From Collinsella stercoris DSM 13279 (GTDB taxonomy: Bacteria > Actinomycetota > Coriobacteriia > Coriobacteriales > Coriobacteriaceae), in the NCBI RefSeq assembly GCF_020735465.1, contig NZ_CP085935.1, positions 1,116,001 to 1,180,000 on the forward strand: a DNA stretch of 64,000 nt, in the 5' to 3' direction. The notes under the pieces are model-generated. The model was given only the letters and a program-made list of their open reading frames with translations. It was not told where the DNA came from and did not search any database. Made by a program: the position numbers and the translations under genes. Positions 1 through 8,476 of this stretch are shown piece by piece (positions within the stretch are counted from its first letter, which is position 1; each line of letters starts with the position of its first letter).

Positions 1-378
1 CACGACCTTGTAGTAGGTGCCGTGCGCCTCGCGCAGGCCCGCGCGAACGGCCATGCCGTGCCCGCCGTTCTCCTGGTGCACCACGCGAACGATGCCCGGG
101 TAGCGCGCCTCCCACTCGTCGGCCTTGGAGCCCGTCTCGTCCTGGGACCCATCGTCCACGATGATGATCTCGACATCCGGGGCGTACTTGGAACCCTCGA
201 GAATGGACGAGATGCAGTGGTCCATGTCCTTGGCGGCGTTGTAGCTGGGAATGCCAAAGGAGATGACCTTATGGCCCTCCCCCGCCGGAGTCACGGAAAT
301 CGTCTTGATGGGAAACGCGGCGCGGGCCGCCTCGATATCGTAGGCCGCCGCGGGCGAGGTCTGTTCGAAATTAGGCAT
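1..378 (-). CDS. Glycosyltransferase family 2, N-terminal part (runs off window)
   Basis: The minus-strand reading from 378 gives MPNFEQTSPAAAYDIEAARA, then VISFGIPSYNAAKDMDHCI, a VEIIIVDDGSQDET segment and the start of an ENGGHGMAVRAGL stretch. This is the nucleotide-sugar-binding half of a GT-A fold family 2 glycosyltransferase; VDDGS is the hallmark UDP-sugar motif. The first 126 codons are present and the C-terminus lies beyond base 1. Its ATG overlaps the end of glf by 8 bases, so the two are translationally coupled. With UDP-galactofuranose supplied by Glf, a galactofuranosyl or other surface-glycan transfer role is reasonable, but the acceptor cannot be read from the sequence. Confidence 0.85.
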   Translation of the reverse strand, partial: MPNFEQTSPAAAYDIEAARAAFPIKTISVTPAGEGHKVISFGIPSYNAAKDMDHCISSILEGSKYAPDVEIIIVDDGSQDETGSKADEWEARYPGIVRVVHQENGGHGMAVRAGLREAHGTYYKVV

Positions 379-1573
379 GGCAGGCAATGATCTCGTCTGA
401 GAGGTTGAGGGCGGAGGCGGTCACGGCATCCATGTCGTAGTAGCGGTACTCGGCAAGGCGGCCGACCGGGTGGAAGTTCGTGATGTGGCGCACGCGCTCG
501 AGGTAGCGTCCGTAGAGCTTGCGGTTGTCCGGGTCGAGGATCGCGTAGTACGGCGTCTGGCCGCTGCCCGGCTCGTAGGCATGGCTGTACTCGCGCATGA
601 TGGTGGTCTTGCCCGGAAGCTCCTGGCCGGTCATGTTCTTGAACTCGGTGATGCGCGTGAAGTCCTCGGAAACCGTGTAGTTCACGGTGCCCACGGGCTG
701 GAACTGGTCCACGTCGAGGGTCTCGAACTCCATGTCGAGCGTGCGGTACGGCAAGGCGCCCAGGTCGAGGTCGAACAGCTCGTCGAGCGGGCCGGTGTAG
801 ACGACCTCGCCGCCGTACACGTTGCCGCACACCTTGACCGTGGTCTCGTCGAGCTCGAAGATGTCGCGCGCGTCGACGCCGCAGAACACGTCGATGCAGT
901 CGTGGTCGAGCATGTTCTCGAAGAGCGCGGTGTAGCCCTCGGCGGGCATGCCCTGGAAGGGCGCCTGCGGGAAGTAGCGGTCGTCGTCGCCCACGAACAC
1001 GGGGACGCGCGCGGTGACGGAGGGGTCGATCTGGTCGGGAGTCTGGCCCCACTGCTTCATGGTGTAGTGGAGGAAGACGTTCTCGTACACGTAGTCGGCG
1101 ACCTCTGCCAGGTCGGGGTCGTTCTTCTCGCGCAACTGCAGGATGGGCACCTTGACGTCCTTGCCAAAGGTGTCGATGAGCTTGTTGTAGAGCTCCTCGC
1201 CGCGCTCCTCGCCAAAGGCGAGCAGCAGGCTCTTGTGGTTGAAGGGCACCGGCATGAGCGTGCCGTGCACGTTGGCGAGCACCTTGTGCTGGTAGTCCGT
1301 CCACTCGGTGAAGCGCGAGAGGAAGTTGTGCACGTTCTCGCTGAACGTATGGTAGATGTGCGGTCCGTACATGTGGACCAGCACGCCCGCCTCGTCGTAG
1401 TAGTCGTATGCGTTGCCGGCGATGTGATCGCGGCGCTCGAGGACGGCGACACGGAAGCCGACGGTCTCGGCGAGGCGGCGGGCGCACACGGCGCCGGCGT
1501 ATCCCGCGCCGACGACGATCATGTCGTAAGCACTCGGGTTGAAATCCTCCGGGAGACCGAAAGTGATCTGCAT
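371..1573 (-). CDS. glf: UDP-galactopyranose mutase
   Basis: This FAD enzyme converts UDP-galactopyranose to UDP-galactofuranose for cell-surface polysaccharide. The 400-aa product starts MQITFGLPEDF at an ATG. The N-terminal FAD-binding motif VVGAGYAGAV is at about residues 21-30, and the mutase-type HMYGPHIYHTF and MKQWGQTPDQIDPS segments follow. Length is normal for the bacterial enzyme (about 370-400 aa). The reading frame remains open upstream to 2053, but that part overlaps pta on the other strand and has no mutase homology, so the ATG at 1573 is preferred. It overlaps the following glycosyltransferase by 8 bases. Confidence 0.95.
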   Translation of the reverse strand: MQITFGLPEDFNPSAYDMIVVGAGYAGAVCARRLAETVGFRVAVLERRDHIAGNAYDYYDEAGVLVHMYGPHIYHTFSENVHNFLSRFTEWTDYQHKVLANVHGTLMPVPFNHKSLLLAFGEERGEELYNKLIDTFGKDVKVPILQLREKNDPDLAEVADYVYENVFLHYTMKQWGQTPDQIDPSVTARVPVFVGDDDRYFPQAPFQGMPAEGYTALFENMLDHDCIDVFCGVDARDIFELDETTVKVCGNVYGGEVVYTGPLDELFDLDLGALPYRTLDMEFETLDVDQFQPVGTVNYTVSEDFTRITEFKNMTGQELPGKTTIMREYSHAYEPGSGQTPYYAILDPDNRKLYGRYLERVRHITNFHPVGRLAEYRYYDMDAVTASALNLSDEIIACHA

Positions 1574-1663
1574 GACAGCTCCTTGCAGGTGGTGGCGGCA
1601 TCCGTTCCTATGAGGCGATGCGCGGGGCCGCCATGACCCGCATATCGCGTTTTCATCCAAACG

Positions 1664-1687
1664 ATTATACCGGTCGAGTCCTATAAT
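1664..1687. promoter_or_regulatory. Back-to-back -10 hexamers between glf and pta
   Basis: A perfect TATAAT lies on the minus strand at 1664-1669, facing glf, and another on the plus strand at 1682-1687, facing pta. Neither has a convincing -35 box at 16-18 bp. Divergent promoters for the two genes are likely and would sit within one DNA face of each other. Confidence 0.5.
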
Positions 1688-1760
1688 TACCCCTGTCACA
1701 CCAATAATGCTCATCGCGACGCGCAAAGAGGCGATGGGCAGGTCGCATTGAGGAGCGTAC

Positions 1761-2741
1761 ATGAGCGATTTCCTGACCCGCATGAAGGCCGCCGCCAAGG
1801 CCGACAAGAAGACCGTCGTCCTCCCCGAGGGCGAGGACCAGCGCACCATCGACGCCGCCAAGATCATCGTCGAGGAGGACCTCGCCAACCTGGTCATCCT
1901 GGGCGACCCCGACAAGATCGACCTGCCGGGCGTCACCGTGATCGACCCCAAGTGCGGCCCCAAGCACGAGGAGTACGCGCAGAAGTTCGCCGAGCTGCGC
2001 GCCAAGAAGGGCGTGACCATCGAGCAGGCCCGCGCCCAGATGAACGACGCCACCTACTACGGCACCATGATGGTCAAGATGGGCGACGCCGACGGCCTCG
2101 TGTCCGGCGCGTGCCACTCCACCGCCGACACCCTGCGCCCCGCGCTGCAGATCCTGAAGACCGCCCCGGGCACCAAGCTCGTCTCGGCGTTCTTCATCAT
2201 GTGCACGAGCACCCCGCAGTTCGGCACCGACGGCACGCTGATCTTCGCCGACTGCGGCCTGAACATCAACCCCACCTCCGACGAGCTGTCCGAGATCGCC
2301 ATCGCGAGCGCCAAGAGCTGGCAGACCTTCATGGGCGGCGCCGAGCCGCACGTGGCCATGCTCTCCTACTCCACCATGGGCTCCGCCGGCGGCGAGGTCG
2401 CCAAGAAGGTCCAGGAGGCCGTCGCCTTCTGCAAGGAGAAGGCGCCCGAGGTGCCCATTGACGGCGACCTGCAGCTCGACGCCGCCATCGTGCCCACCGT
2501 GGCCCAGCTCAAGGCCCCGGGCTCCCCGGTCGCCGGCAAGGCCAACGTGCTCGTGTTCCCCGACCTCGAGGCCGGCAACATCGGCTACAAGCTGGTGCAG
2601 CGCTTCGCGGGCGCCGAGGCGTACGGCCCCATCCTGCAGGGCATCGCCAAACCGGTGAACGACCTGTCCCGCGGCTGCTCCGCCGAGGACATCGTGGGCG
2701 TCGTGGCCATCACGGCGGTCCAGGCCCAGATGGCCGAGTAG
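1761..2741 (+). CDS. pta: Phosphate acetyltransferase
   Basis: Interconverts acetyl-CoA and acetyl phosphate; with AckA it forms the ATP-yielding acetate overflow route of fermentation in the cytoplasm. The 326-aa product starts MSDFLTRMKAAAKADKKTVV after an AGGAG at 1751-1755, and carries VVLPEGEDQRTIDAAKII at the N-terminus and FPDLEAGNIGYKLVQR near the C-terminus, both diagnostic of the PTA_PTB family. It is the short Pta form without the N-terminal regulatory domain of enterobacterial Pta. A strong terminator follows. ackA is close by but on the opposite strand, so the pair is not one operon here. Confidence 0.96.
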   Translation: MSDFLTRMKAAAKADKKTVVLPEGEDQRTIDAAKIIVEEDLANLVILGDPDKIDLPGVTVIDPKCGPKHEEYAQKFAELRAKKGVTIEQARAQMNDATYYGTMMVKMGDADGLVSGACHSTADTLRPALQILKTAPGTKLVSAFFIMCTSTPQFGTDGTLIFADCGLNINPTSDELSEIAIASAKSWQTFMGGAEPHVAMLSYSTMGSAGGEVAKKVQEAVAFCKEKAPEVPIDGDLQLDAAIVPTVAQLKAPGSPVAGKANVLVFPDLEAGNIGYKLVQRFAGAEAYGPILQGIAKPVNDLSRGCSAEDIVGVVAITAVQAQMAE

Positions 2742-2773
2742 CCGCCAGACGGCCGAAAGACCAAGCCCCGCAC

Positions 2774-2822
2774 AAGCCCCGCGGCATCGCAGCGCCTCGC
2801 GCCGACACCGCGGGGCTTTTTT
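2774..2822 (+). terminator. Rho-independent terminator of pta
   Basis: An 11-bp GC stem, AAGCCCCGCGG pairing with CCGCGGGGCTT, is followed by a run of T on the plus strand. Confidence 0.9.
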
Positions 2823-2910
2823 GCGCCGCTCGCGGTGCGCCTCGTCTACATTGCCGCGCGGCAGGGTACAGAACCTACAACGGATGCCAAGGCGAGAGAA
2901 AGGGGCACCC

Positions 2911-3393
2911 ATGCTGTTCAAGAACGTTTTGGTTCCCTTCGATGAGTCCGAGCACGCGCAGGCGGCGCTGCATTTGGCCATCGACCTCGTGGGGGACGAC
3001 CCGGGCGCGACCATCCACGTCGTCACGGTGGTCTCGAACGACATCATGCCGCCCTCGATGATCTCCGCCTCCGGCGCGTTCGGCGAGGCCCCCGTCGACT
3101 ACAGCACCTACGAGTCGTTCCTCTCCGCCATCGCCGAGCGCTCCGACCACGACCTGCACGACAGCATCGACAGCCTGCTCGGGCAGGACGCGCGGACGCT
3201 CCAGGCAAAGCTCGTCGTCGACACGCGCCTGGCGCCCTCGCCCGTCGACGGCATCAGCACCTACGCCAGCGACCATTGCTGCGACCTCATCATCATGGGT
3301 CGCCGCGGCCTTGGCGCGCTGCGCGGCATGCTCGGCAGCGTGAGCTACGGCGTCCTGCGCTCCTCCGACATCCCCGTCCTCACCGTCAAGTAG
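2911..3393 (+). CDS. Universal stress protein (UspA family)
   Basis: A small cytoplasmic ATP-binding protein of the UspA superfamily. The 160-aa product starts MLFKNVLVPFDESEHAQAAL, the usual beta1-alpha1 opening. It ends with the nucleotide-binding signature IIMGRRGLGALRGMLGSVSY followed by VLRSSDIPVLTVK. The ATG at 2911 is preceded by AGAAAGGGG; the frame is open 30 codons further upstream but without homology. It stands between pta and ackA, pointing at ackA. The exact physiological role of single-domain Usp proteins is rarely known and is not predictable here. Confidence 0.92.
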   Translation: MLFKNVLVPFDESEHAQAALHLAIDLVGDDPGATIHVVTVVSNDIMPPSMISASGAFGEAPVDYSTYESFLSAIAERSDHDLHDSIDSLLGQDARTLQAKLVVDTRLAPSPVDGISTYASDHCCDLIIMGRRGLGALRGMLGSVSYGVLRSSDIPVLTVK

Positions 3394-3395
3394 CC

Positions 3396-3527
3396 CATGC
3401 GCCCACATGGGCTCATGCGTCCCTTGCCCTATGAGCCCACACGGCCCATACGCTCACCTGGCTCATGTGCCCACAGGGTCATGCGCCCACACGGCACATG
3501 CGTCCACACGGCTCATGCGTTCACCTA
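3396..3527. repeat. Degenerate 17-bp tandem array downstream of the stress protein gene
   Basis: About seven units of the consensus CATGCGYCCACACGGCT follow directly after the stop codon of the stress protein gene. The first units are most degenerate and the last ones best conserved. Nothing coding is seen. Confidence 0.75.
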
Positions 3528-3528
3528 C

Positions 3529-3560
3529 AAAAGCGGCCCCTCGCGTTGAGAGGCCGCTTT
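3529..3560. terminator. Bidirectional terminator between the stress protein gene and ackA
   Basis: The stem AAAGCGGCC...GGCCGCTTT closes around a CCTCGCGTTGAGA loop region, with A on one side and T on the other. It sits between two convergent genes and can serve both. Confidence 0.8.
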
Positions 3561-3634
3561 GCTCAGGTAGCTGTAAGTCGCCGCCGCCTGAAATGGCGAG
3601 CCGGCGCTAGCGAGTCGGCATCAGCGAGTCGGCG

Positions 3635-4804
3635 CTACTTGGCGAGGCGCTCGACGTCCAGCGAAATCATATACTCCTCGTCCGTGGGGATGACCACGAC
3701 GGTCACGCTGGAGCCGGCGGCGGAGATCACGCCGCCCTTGCCGCCCACGCACTCCTTGTTCTTGGCGCGGTCGACGCGGACGCCGAGCCACTCGAAGAAC
3801 TCGCAGAACGCCTGACGGGTGGCCCAGTCGTTCTCGCCGATGCCGCCGGCGAAGGTGATGGTGTCCACGCCGGCCATGGAGAAGATCATGGAGCCGGAGT
3901 GCAGCATCGCCTTGTACGCGAACAGGTCGAGCGTGAACAGCGCCTTCTCGTCGCCCTTGAGGGCGGCCTCGCGGATATCGCGGGCATCGCTGGTCTTCTC
4001 ATACATGGCCAGGATGCCGGACTGCTTGTTCATCATGGTGTCGACCTCGTCGGCCGTGTAGCCGCCCACGCGCTGCAGGTAGCACACGGTGGCGGGGTCG
4101 ATGGAGCCGCAGCGGGTGCCCATCATGAGGCCGTCGAGCGGCGTGAGGCCCATCGTGGTGTCGCGGCAGACGCCGTCCTCGATGGCGCACAGGGAGCTGC
4201 CGTTGCCCAGATGGCAGGACAGCAGGCGGTGGCAGCGGTCGCCGAGCATCTCCTTGGCGGTCTTCCACTCGTAGCGGTGGCTCGTGCCGTGGGCGCCGTA
4301 CTTGCGCACATGGTACTTCTCGCGGACCTCCTTGGGCAGCGGATAGGTGTAGGACATCTCGGGCATGCCCATGTGGAAGGAGGTGTCGAACACCGCGACG
4401 TTGGGGATGCTCGGGTAGGCCTCGCGGCAGAACTCGATGACGCCCGCCTCCGCGTAGTTGTGCAACGGGGCGAGCGGGGCGACCTCGTAGATCTTGGCGA
4501 GCACGTCATCGTCGACGAGCGCGGAATCGGTGAAGTGCCAGCCGCCCTGGACGATGCGGTGGCCGATGGCGTCCATCTCGAAGCCGTGCTCGTTGATGAG
4601 GTCGATGACCATGCGGACGGCGGTGCCGTGATCGGGCAGGACGACGGTCTCCTTGACCTTCTCGCCACCCTCGCTGTGGCCGAAAATGCCCTCCTCCAGG
4701 CCGATCTTCTCGCAGTTGCCCTTGGTGAAGATCTCGCGAGTCTTGGTGTTCATGAGCTGGAACTTGAGGCTCGAGCTACCTGCGTTGAGAACGAGGACGT
4801 TCAT
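3635..4804 (-). CDS. ackA: Acetate kinase
   Basis: Transfers phosphate from acetyl phosphate to ADP, the second step of the Pta-AckA acetate pathway. The 389-aa product begins MNVLVLNAGSSSLKFQLMNT, the canonical ASKHA-fold start. Family signatures include VAVFDTSFHMGMPEMSY, the HLGNGSSLCAIEDG phosphate loop, and ITFAGGIGENDWATRQ near the C-terminus. Length is normal (about 400 aa). The upstream MRQFLGSA residues in frame are not conserved, so the ATG at 4804 is chosen. It converges on the stress protein gene and pta. Confidence 0.96.
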   Translation of the reverse strand: MNVLVLNAGSSSLKFQLMNTKTREIFTKGNCEKIGLEEGIFGHSEGGEKVKETVVLPDHGTAVRMVIDLINEHGFEMDAIGHRIVQGGWHFTDSALVDDDVLAKIYEVAPLAPLHNYAEAGVIEFCREAYPSIPNVAVFDTSFHMGMPEMSYTYPLPKEVREKYHVRKYGAHGTSHRYEWKTAKEMLGDRCHRLLSCHLGNGSSLCAIEDGVCRDTTMGLTPLDGLMMGTRCGSIDPATVCYLQRVGGYTADEVDTMMNKQSGILAMYEKTSDARDIREAALKGDEKALFTLDLFAYKAMLHSGSMIFSMAGVDTITFAGGIGENDWATRQAFCEFFEWLGVRVDRAKNKECVGGKGGVISAAGSSVTVVVIPTDEEYMISLDVERLAK

Positions 4805-5116
4805 GGCACTCCCTAGAAATTGGCGCACGACGGAGCACTCCGGCGCGCGGGTCGAAACATTGCTCTTATCATAGCGCGAAAGCGCCCCCGGTGCGAAACG
4901 CGGGGCGGCCGCGCGGCGTGAAGCCGGTATGAGGTCGGAGCGGCTGGCGTGAAATCGAGACGCGACCGCCTGCGGACGAAAGCGGCGCCGGTCAATGAGG
5001 GCAACGATGCCGCACGGGGCCGATGGCGCCGGACGGGGCCATCGCCTCTGCTCCGGACAGGCGATGCCCCTGCACCGGGATGAGGCCGGCGCCTCCGAAC
5101 GGAACCGACGGCGCCG
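4805..5116. other. Spacer between ackA and the HIT gene
   Basis: GC-rich non-coding DNA. A TATGAT hexamer on the minus strand about 65 bp upstream of ackA could be its -10 box. The rest holds degenerate direct repeats around GGCGCCGGACGGGGCCATCG and GGCGATGCC, with no gene that I can support. Confidence 0.4.
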
Positions 5117-5452
5117 CTATACGAGGCCCTCGCCCAACGGCTTGCCGCCGAGGACGTGCAGGTGGACGTGCATGACGGTCTGCCCCGCCGCCTCGCCCTT
5201 GTTCGAGATGACGCGGAAGCCCTCATCGAGGCCCTTGATGCGGGCGACCTCGGCGACGGCGTGCATCGTGGCCGCGAGCGTCTCGGCGGGAACGCCGTCG
5301 ATGATGTTCTCGTAATGCGCCTTGGGGATCACCAGCGTGTGCACGGGCGCCTGCGGGTTGAGGTCGTCGAATGCGATGACCAGGTCGTCCTCGTAGACCA
5401 CGGTGGACGGGATCTCGTGCGAGGCGATCTTGCAGAAGATGCAGCCGGACAT
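5117..5452 (-). CDS. HIT family nucleotide hydrolase/transferase
   Basis: The 111-aa product has the whole histidine-triad fold: a CIFCKI zinc-type pair at the N-terminus, VIAFDDLNPQAPVHTLVIPK in the middle, and the catalytic triad HVHLHVLGGKPLGEGL at the C-terminus. Members hydrolyse AMP-lysine or other nucleoside phosphoramidates; the physiological substrate is not predictable. The ATG at 5452 gives MSGCIFCKI, the usual start. It lies just downstream of xseB on the same strand. Confidence 0.93.
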   Translation of the reverse strand: MSGCIFCKIASHEIPSTVVYEDDLVIAFDDLNPQAPVHTLVIPKAHYENIIDGVPAETLAATMHAVAEVARIKGLDEGFRVISNKGEAAGQTVMHVHLHVLGGKPLGEGLV

Positions 5453-5585
5453 GGGGGGGGTTCCTCTCAATCGTTCCCAACGGCTCCGGGACGCGATGCC
5501 CCTGAGCCGTCGCCATTCAACTTGATTATCGCACCGGATGCGCAGAGGGGACCCGGCCCCTCATGCCCATCTTGCAGATTGAGGG

Positions 5586-5852
5586 CTAAAGGTTGAGGGC
5601 GTCGGCGTCGCTGGCGGGCTCGCCGGGGACCAACTGATCGGTGCCGTCGACGTCCTGCAGCAGCACGGAGACCTTCTGCTCCGCATCGGCCAAACGTCCG
5701 CGCAGGCTCTTGAGGAGCTCAACGCCGCGGGTGTAGCTCTCGAGCGACTCCTCCAACTCCATGTCGCCGGACTCCAAGCTGCGAATGATGAGCTCGAGCT
5801 CGGTGGAGGCCTCCTTGTAGGTGAGCTCCTCGACGTTCTTGCGTTCTGCCAT
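5586..5852 (-). CDS. xseB: Exodeoxyribonuclease VII small subunit
   Basis: The 88-aa product, MAERKNVEELTYKEASTELE onward, has the XseB pattern of two amphipathic helices with IIRSLESGDMELEESLESYTRG in the first. It forms the multi-subunit ssDNA exonuclease with XseA. AGGAG precedes the ATG at 5852. It follows xseA by 46 bp on the same strand, so the two are an operon. Confidence 0.94.
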   Translation of the reverse strand: MAERKNVEELTYKEASTELELIIRSLESGDMELEESLESYTRGVELLKSLRGRLADAEQKVSVLLQDVDGTDQLVPGEPASDADALNL

Positions 5853-5898
5853 GTTGTTCTCCTTACTCACGCGCCGCATGGTGCGGCGGTCATGTCCA

Positions 5899-7374
5899 TC
5901 AATCGTCGCGACCGGGCCGCGGGGCGAGCGACACCTCGTCCACCCGGGCGCGCACGTCGCCATCGGCCATGCGCACGCGCAGGCCATCGCCGGGGGCGAA
6001 GGACCCCGCAGAGGTCGCCACGCGCCCATCGCCGTCGTAGGCGATCGAGTAGCCGCGCGCGAGCACCTTGAGGGGCGAGAGCGCGTCGAGCGCCGCCGCG
6101 CTGCGCCCCAGGCTCGCGAGCGGCGCGCTCAGCAGCCGAGGACCCGTGGCGCGCAACTGCGACGTCGCCAGGTCGAGGGCGTGCCGCTTGCGTGCAAGGC
6201 CCGTCGTGCTCCCGACCAGGCGCGGGGCCATGCGCTCCAGGGAGGCCGCATGGCGCTCCAGGGAGCGATCGCACGCTTGGGCGAACCGATCGGATGTCTG
6301 CGCCAGCTCGGCGCGCCGACGGTCGACTACATGCGCGGGGTCCGCCAGGCAGGGACGCGACGCATAGCCCTCGATCGCCAACGAGAAGCGCCCGAGGAGC
6401 GCGGACGTCGCGCGACCGAGACGCGCCGCCCGGCCATCCAAATCGGCCGCCGCGGATGAGGTGATCGCGGACAGCGAGCGCTGCAGACGCTGCTCGCGCA
6501 TATCCAGCACGTTCACTAGCTCCGCAAACTCGGGCGCCACCGACTCCGCGGCCGCCGTGGGCGTTGAGCAACGGCGATCGCTCACCATGTCGCAGATCGA
6601 GTTGTCGGGCTCGTGTCCTATGCCCGTCACCACGGGGACGGGACACGCTGCGACGGCGCGGGCAAGCTCCTCGTCATTGAACGTCATGAGGTCCTCGAAC
6701 GACCCGCCACCGCGCACGAGCAGGATGCAGTCGGGCGCGGGTGTGATGGCGGCCGCGCGGCGCAGGCCCTCGATGAGCTCAGCCGGGGCACCTTCGCCCT
6801 GCACCTTCGCCCCCACGCAGATGACCTCGACGAGCGGGTTGCGCCGGCGCAGCGTGCGTTTCACGTCGTTGACGACCGCGCCGGACAGCGAGGTGACGAC
6901 CGCCACTCGGGTGCAGAACACCGGAATGCGCCGTTTGCGCTCGGGCTCCATGAGCCCCTCGCGTCGCAGCCGCTCCGCGAGCTGCGCCACCTGCTGGCGC
7001 AGCAAGCCCTCACCCGCCAGCGTGAACGAGCTCGCCTTGAAGCTCATCTTCCCCGTGGGCTTGTAAAGATCGAACGTGCCGGTGAACAGCACCTGCAGCC
7101 CGTCGCGCAAATCGAAGGCGCGCTTGTCGTAGGTGCCCTTCCACACGATGCAGTCGAGCGCCGCCGATTCGTCCTTGATTTGGAAATAGCAGTGCCCGCT
7201 GCGCGCGTTGGGGCCGCGAAACCCCGTGACCTCGCCGAGCACCGTGATCTTGGGCACCCCGTGCAGGGCGCCCGCCGCAAGCTCCGCCGCCTGCGAGACG
7301 GACAGGGCGTCATCCTCGCCCGCGGCGCTCGGGGGCGCCGGCGGCTTTTCGGCCGTCAGGTTCCAAACGTTCAA
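5899..7374 (-). CDS. xseA: Exodeoxyribonuclease VII large subunit
   Basis: The catalytic subunit of exonuclease VII, degrading single-stranded DNA from both ends. The 491-aa product has an N-terminal OB fold (SVSQAAELAAGALHGVPKIT, then VTGFRGPNARSGHCYFQIKD), the catalytic region with VVTSLSGAVVNDVKRTLRRR and LLVRGGGSFEDLMTFNDEEL, then VVTGIGHEPDNSICDMVSDR and a long helical C-terminal part. The start is a TTG at 7374 after GGAGAGGGGG. It is somewhat longer than the E. coli protein (456 aa), mostly at the N-terminus and in the helical region. Confidence 0.94.
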   Translation of the reverse strand: MNVWNLTAEKPPAPPSAAGEDDALSVSQAAELAAGALHGVPKITVLGEVTGFRGPNARSGHCYFQIKDESAALDCIVWKGTYDKRAFDLRDGLQVLFTGTFDLYKPTGKMSFKASSFTLAGEGLLRQQVAQLAERLRREGLMEPERKRRIPVFCTRVAVVTSLSGAVVNDVKRTLRRRNPLVEVICVGAKVQGEGAPAELIEGLRRAAAITPAPDCILLVRGGGSFEDLMTFNDEELARAVAACPVPVVTGIGHEPDNSICDMVSDRRCSTPTAAAESVAPEFAELVNVLDMREQRLQRSLSAITSSAAADLDGRAARLGRATSALLGRFSLAIEGYASRPCLADPAHVVDRRRAELAQTSDRFAQACDRSLERHAASLERMAPRLVGSTTGLARKRHALDLATSQLRATGPRLLSAPLASLGRSAAALDALSPLKVLARGYSIAYDGDGRVATSAGSFAPGDGLRVRMADGDVRARVDEVSLAPRPGRDD

Positions 7375-7453
7375 GAGCAGTCCCCCTCTCCTACCTCGTC
7401 ATTCTTGGTTTGCCTATCGTATCGCGCCGTCCGGACAAAACATTTGCACGCAC

Positions 7454-8149
7454 CTACCGGTCATCGTTCGTGCGGGCGAGCAGGTACAGCAGCTGCAAGA
7501 TACTCGTGAGGGCCGCGGCGACGTAGGTGAGCGCCGCGGCGGTGAGCACCTTCTTGGCGCCGCGCACGTCGACCTCGCCCATGCCGGACTGCTCGATGTA
7601 CGCGACGGCGCGACGGCTCGCATCGATCTCGACGGGGAGCGTGACGAGCTGGAACACCACGGAGAACGCGAAGAACACGATGGCGAGCGTGGTGAGGCCG
7701 GCGATGTTCATGAACAGGCCGAGCATAAGGACGAGCATCCAGGTGTTCTGGGTGAAGTTAACCACGGGCACGAGCGCAGTGCGGACCTTCATCATGGCGT
7801 AGCCATGCGCCTTCTGCGCGGCGTGACCGGCCTCGTGGCACGCGACGGCGACACTCGCCACCGAGCCGCCCGTCAGGTTCTCGCTCGAAAGGTGCAGACT
7901 GTTGTCGCGCGGGTCATAATGGTCGGTCAAGTGGCCGTTCACGCGCTTGATGTCCACCACTTGGCAGCCGTTGGCGTCGAGCATGCGACGCGCCACGTCG
8001 GCTCCGGTCGCGCCGGAGGCGGGCACGCGGCTCCACGTGCGGTACGTCGAGTTGATATAGCCCTGCGCCGCGAGGCCGATGACCGTCGACACCAGGACGA
8101 GCAGCATATATGCAGGGTCGAATCCAAATCCATAACCGTAGTAAGGCAT
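7454..8149 (-). CDS. Membrane zinc metallopeptidase (YugP / Zn_peptidase_2 family)
   Basis: A 231-aa membrane protein that starts MPYYGYGFGFDPAYMLLVLV. It has an N-terminal membrane segment, the zinc site VACHEAGHAAQKAHGYA (HExxH type, here HEAGH) at about residues 104-120, and further hydrophobic helices around WMLVLMLGLFMNIAG and FFAFSVVFQLVTLPVEID, which is the classic YugP arrangement. The natural substrate of this family is unknown. It lies between xseA and tgt and is separated from tgt by a terminator. Confidence 0.88.
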   Translation of the reverse strand: MPYYGYGFGFDPAYMLLVLVSTVIGLAAQGYINSTYRTWSRVPASGATGADVARRMLDANGCQVVDIKRVNGHLTDHYDPRDNSLHLSSENLTGGSVASVAVACHEAGHAAQKAHGYAMMKVRTALVPVVNFTQNTWMLVLMLGLFMNIAGLTTLAIVFFAFSVVFQLVTLPVEIDASRRAVAYIEQSGMGEVDVRGAKKVLTAAALTYVAAALTSILQLLYLLARTNDDR

Positions 8150-8200
8150 GCGCGGTTCCTTTCAAGATGCGCCACGATACACATGGCATACCTTGTACCC

Positions 8201-8236
8201 AAAAAAGAAGTGCCCCGACATGCGTCGGGACACTTC
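8201..8236 (-). terminator. Terminator downstream of tgt
   Basis: Read on the minus strand: the stem AAGTGTCCCGAC...GTCGGGGCACTT with a GCAT loop, followed by CTTTTTT. It lies downstream of tgt, after the repeat array. Confidence 0.88.
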
Positions 8237-8274
8237 GAGCACACTGTCCGAATCGGGTTGCGGCGACACGCAGC

Positions 8275-8450
8275 GCGCGCAACGCCCGCGCACACGCGGG
8301 GCGCACAGTACTCGCACACGCAGAGCACATCGCCTTCGCGCACAAGGCACATCACATCCGCATGCGCCGTGCGCACAACGTCCACACGCACGGGGCGCAT
8401 CGCCTTCACACGCACCGTGCGCACAGCGCCTGCACGCGCACAACGCACGG
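8275..8450. repeat. Degenerate 24-bp tandem array between tgt and the zinc peptidase
   Basis: About seven units with a period of 24 bp (for example 8371-8394, 8395-8418), rich in GCGCAC and CACACGCAC. It fills most of the spacer between the tgt stop codon and its terminator, so it would be transcribed as 3' UTR. Confidence 0.7.
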
Positions 8451-8476
8451 GGCACCCTTCGCCCGAACCCCTTAGC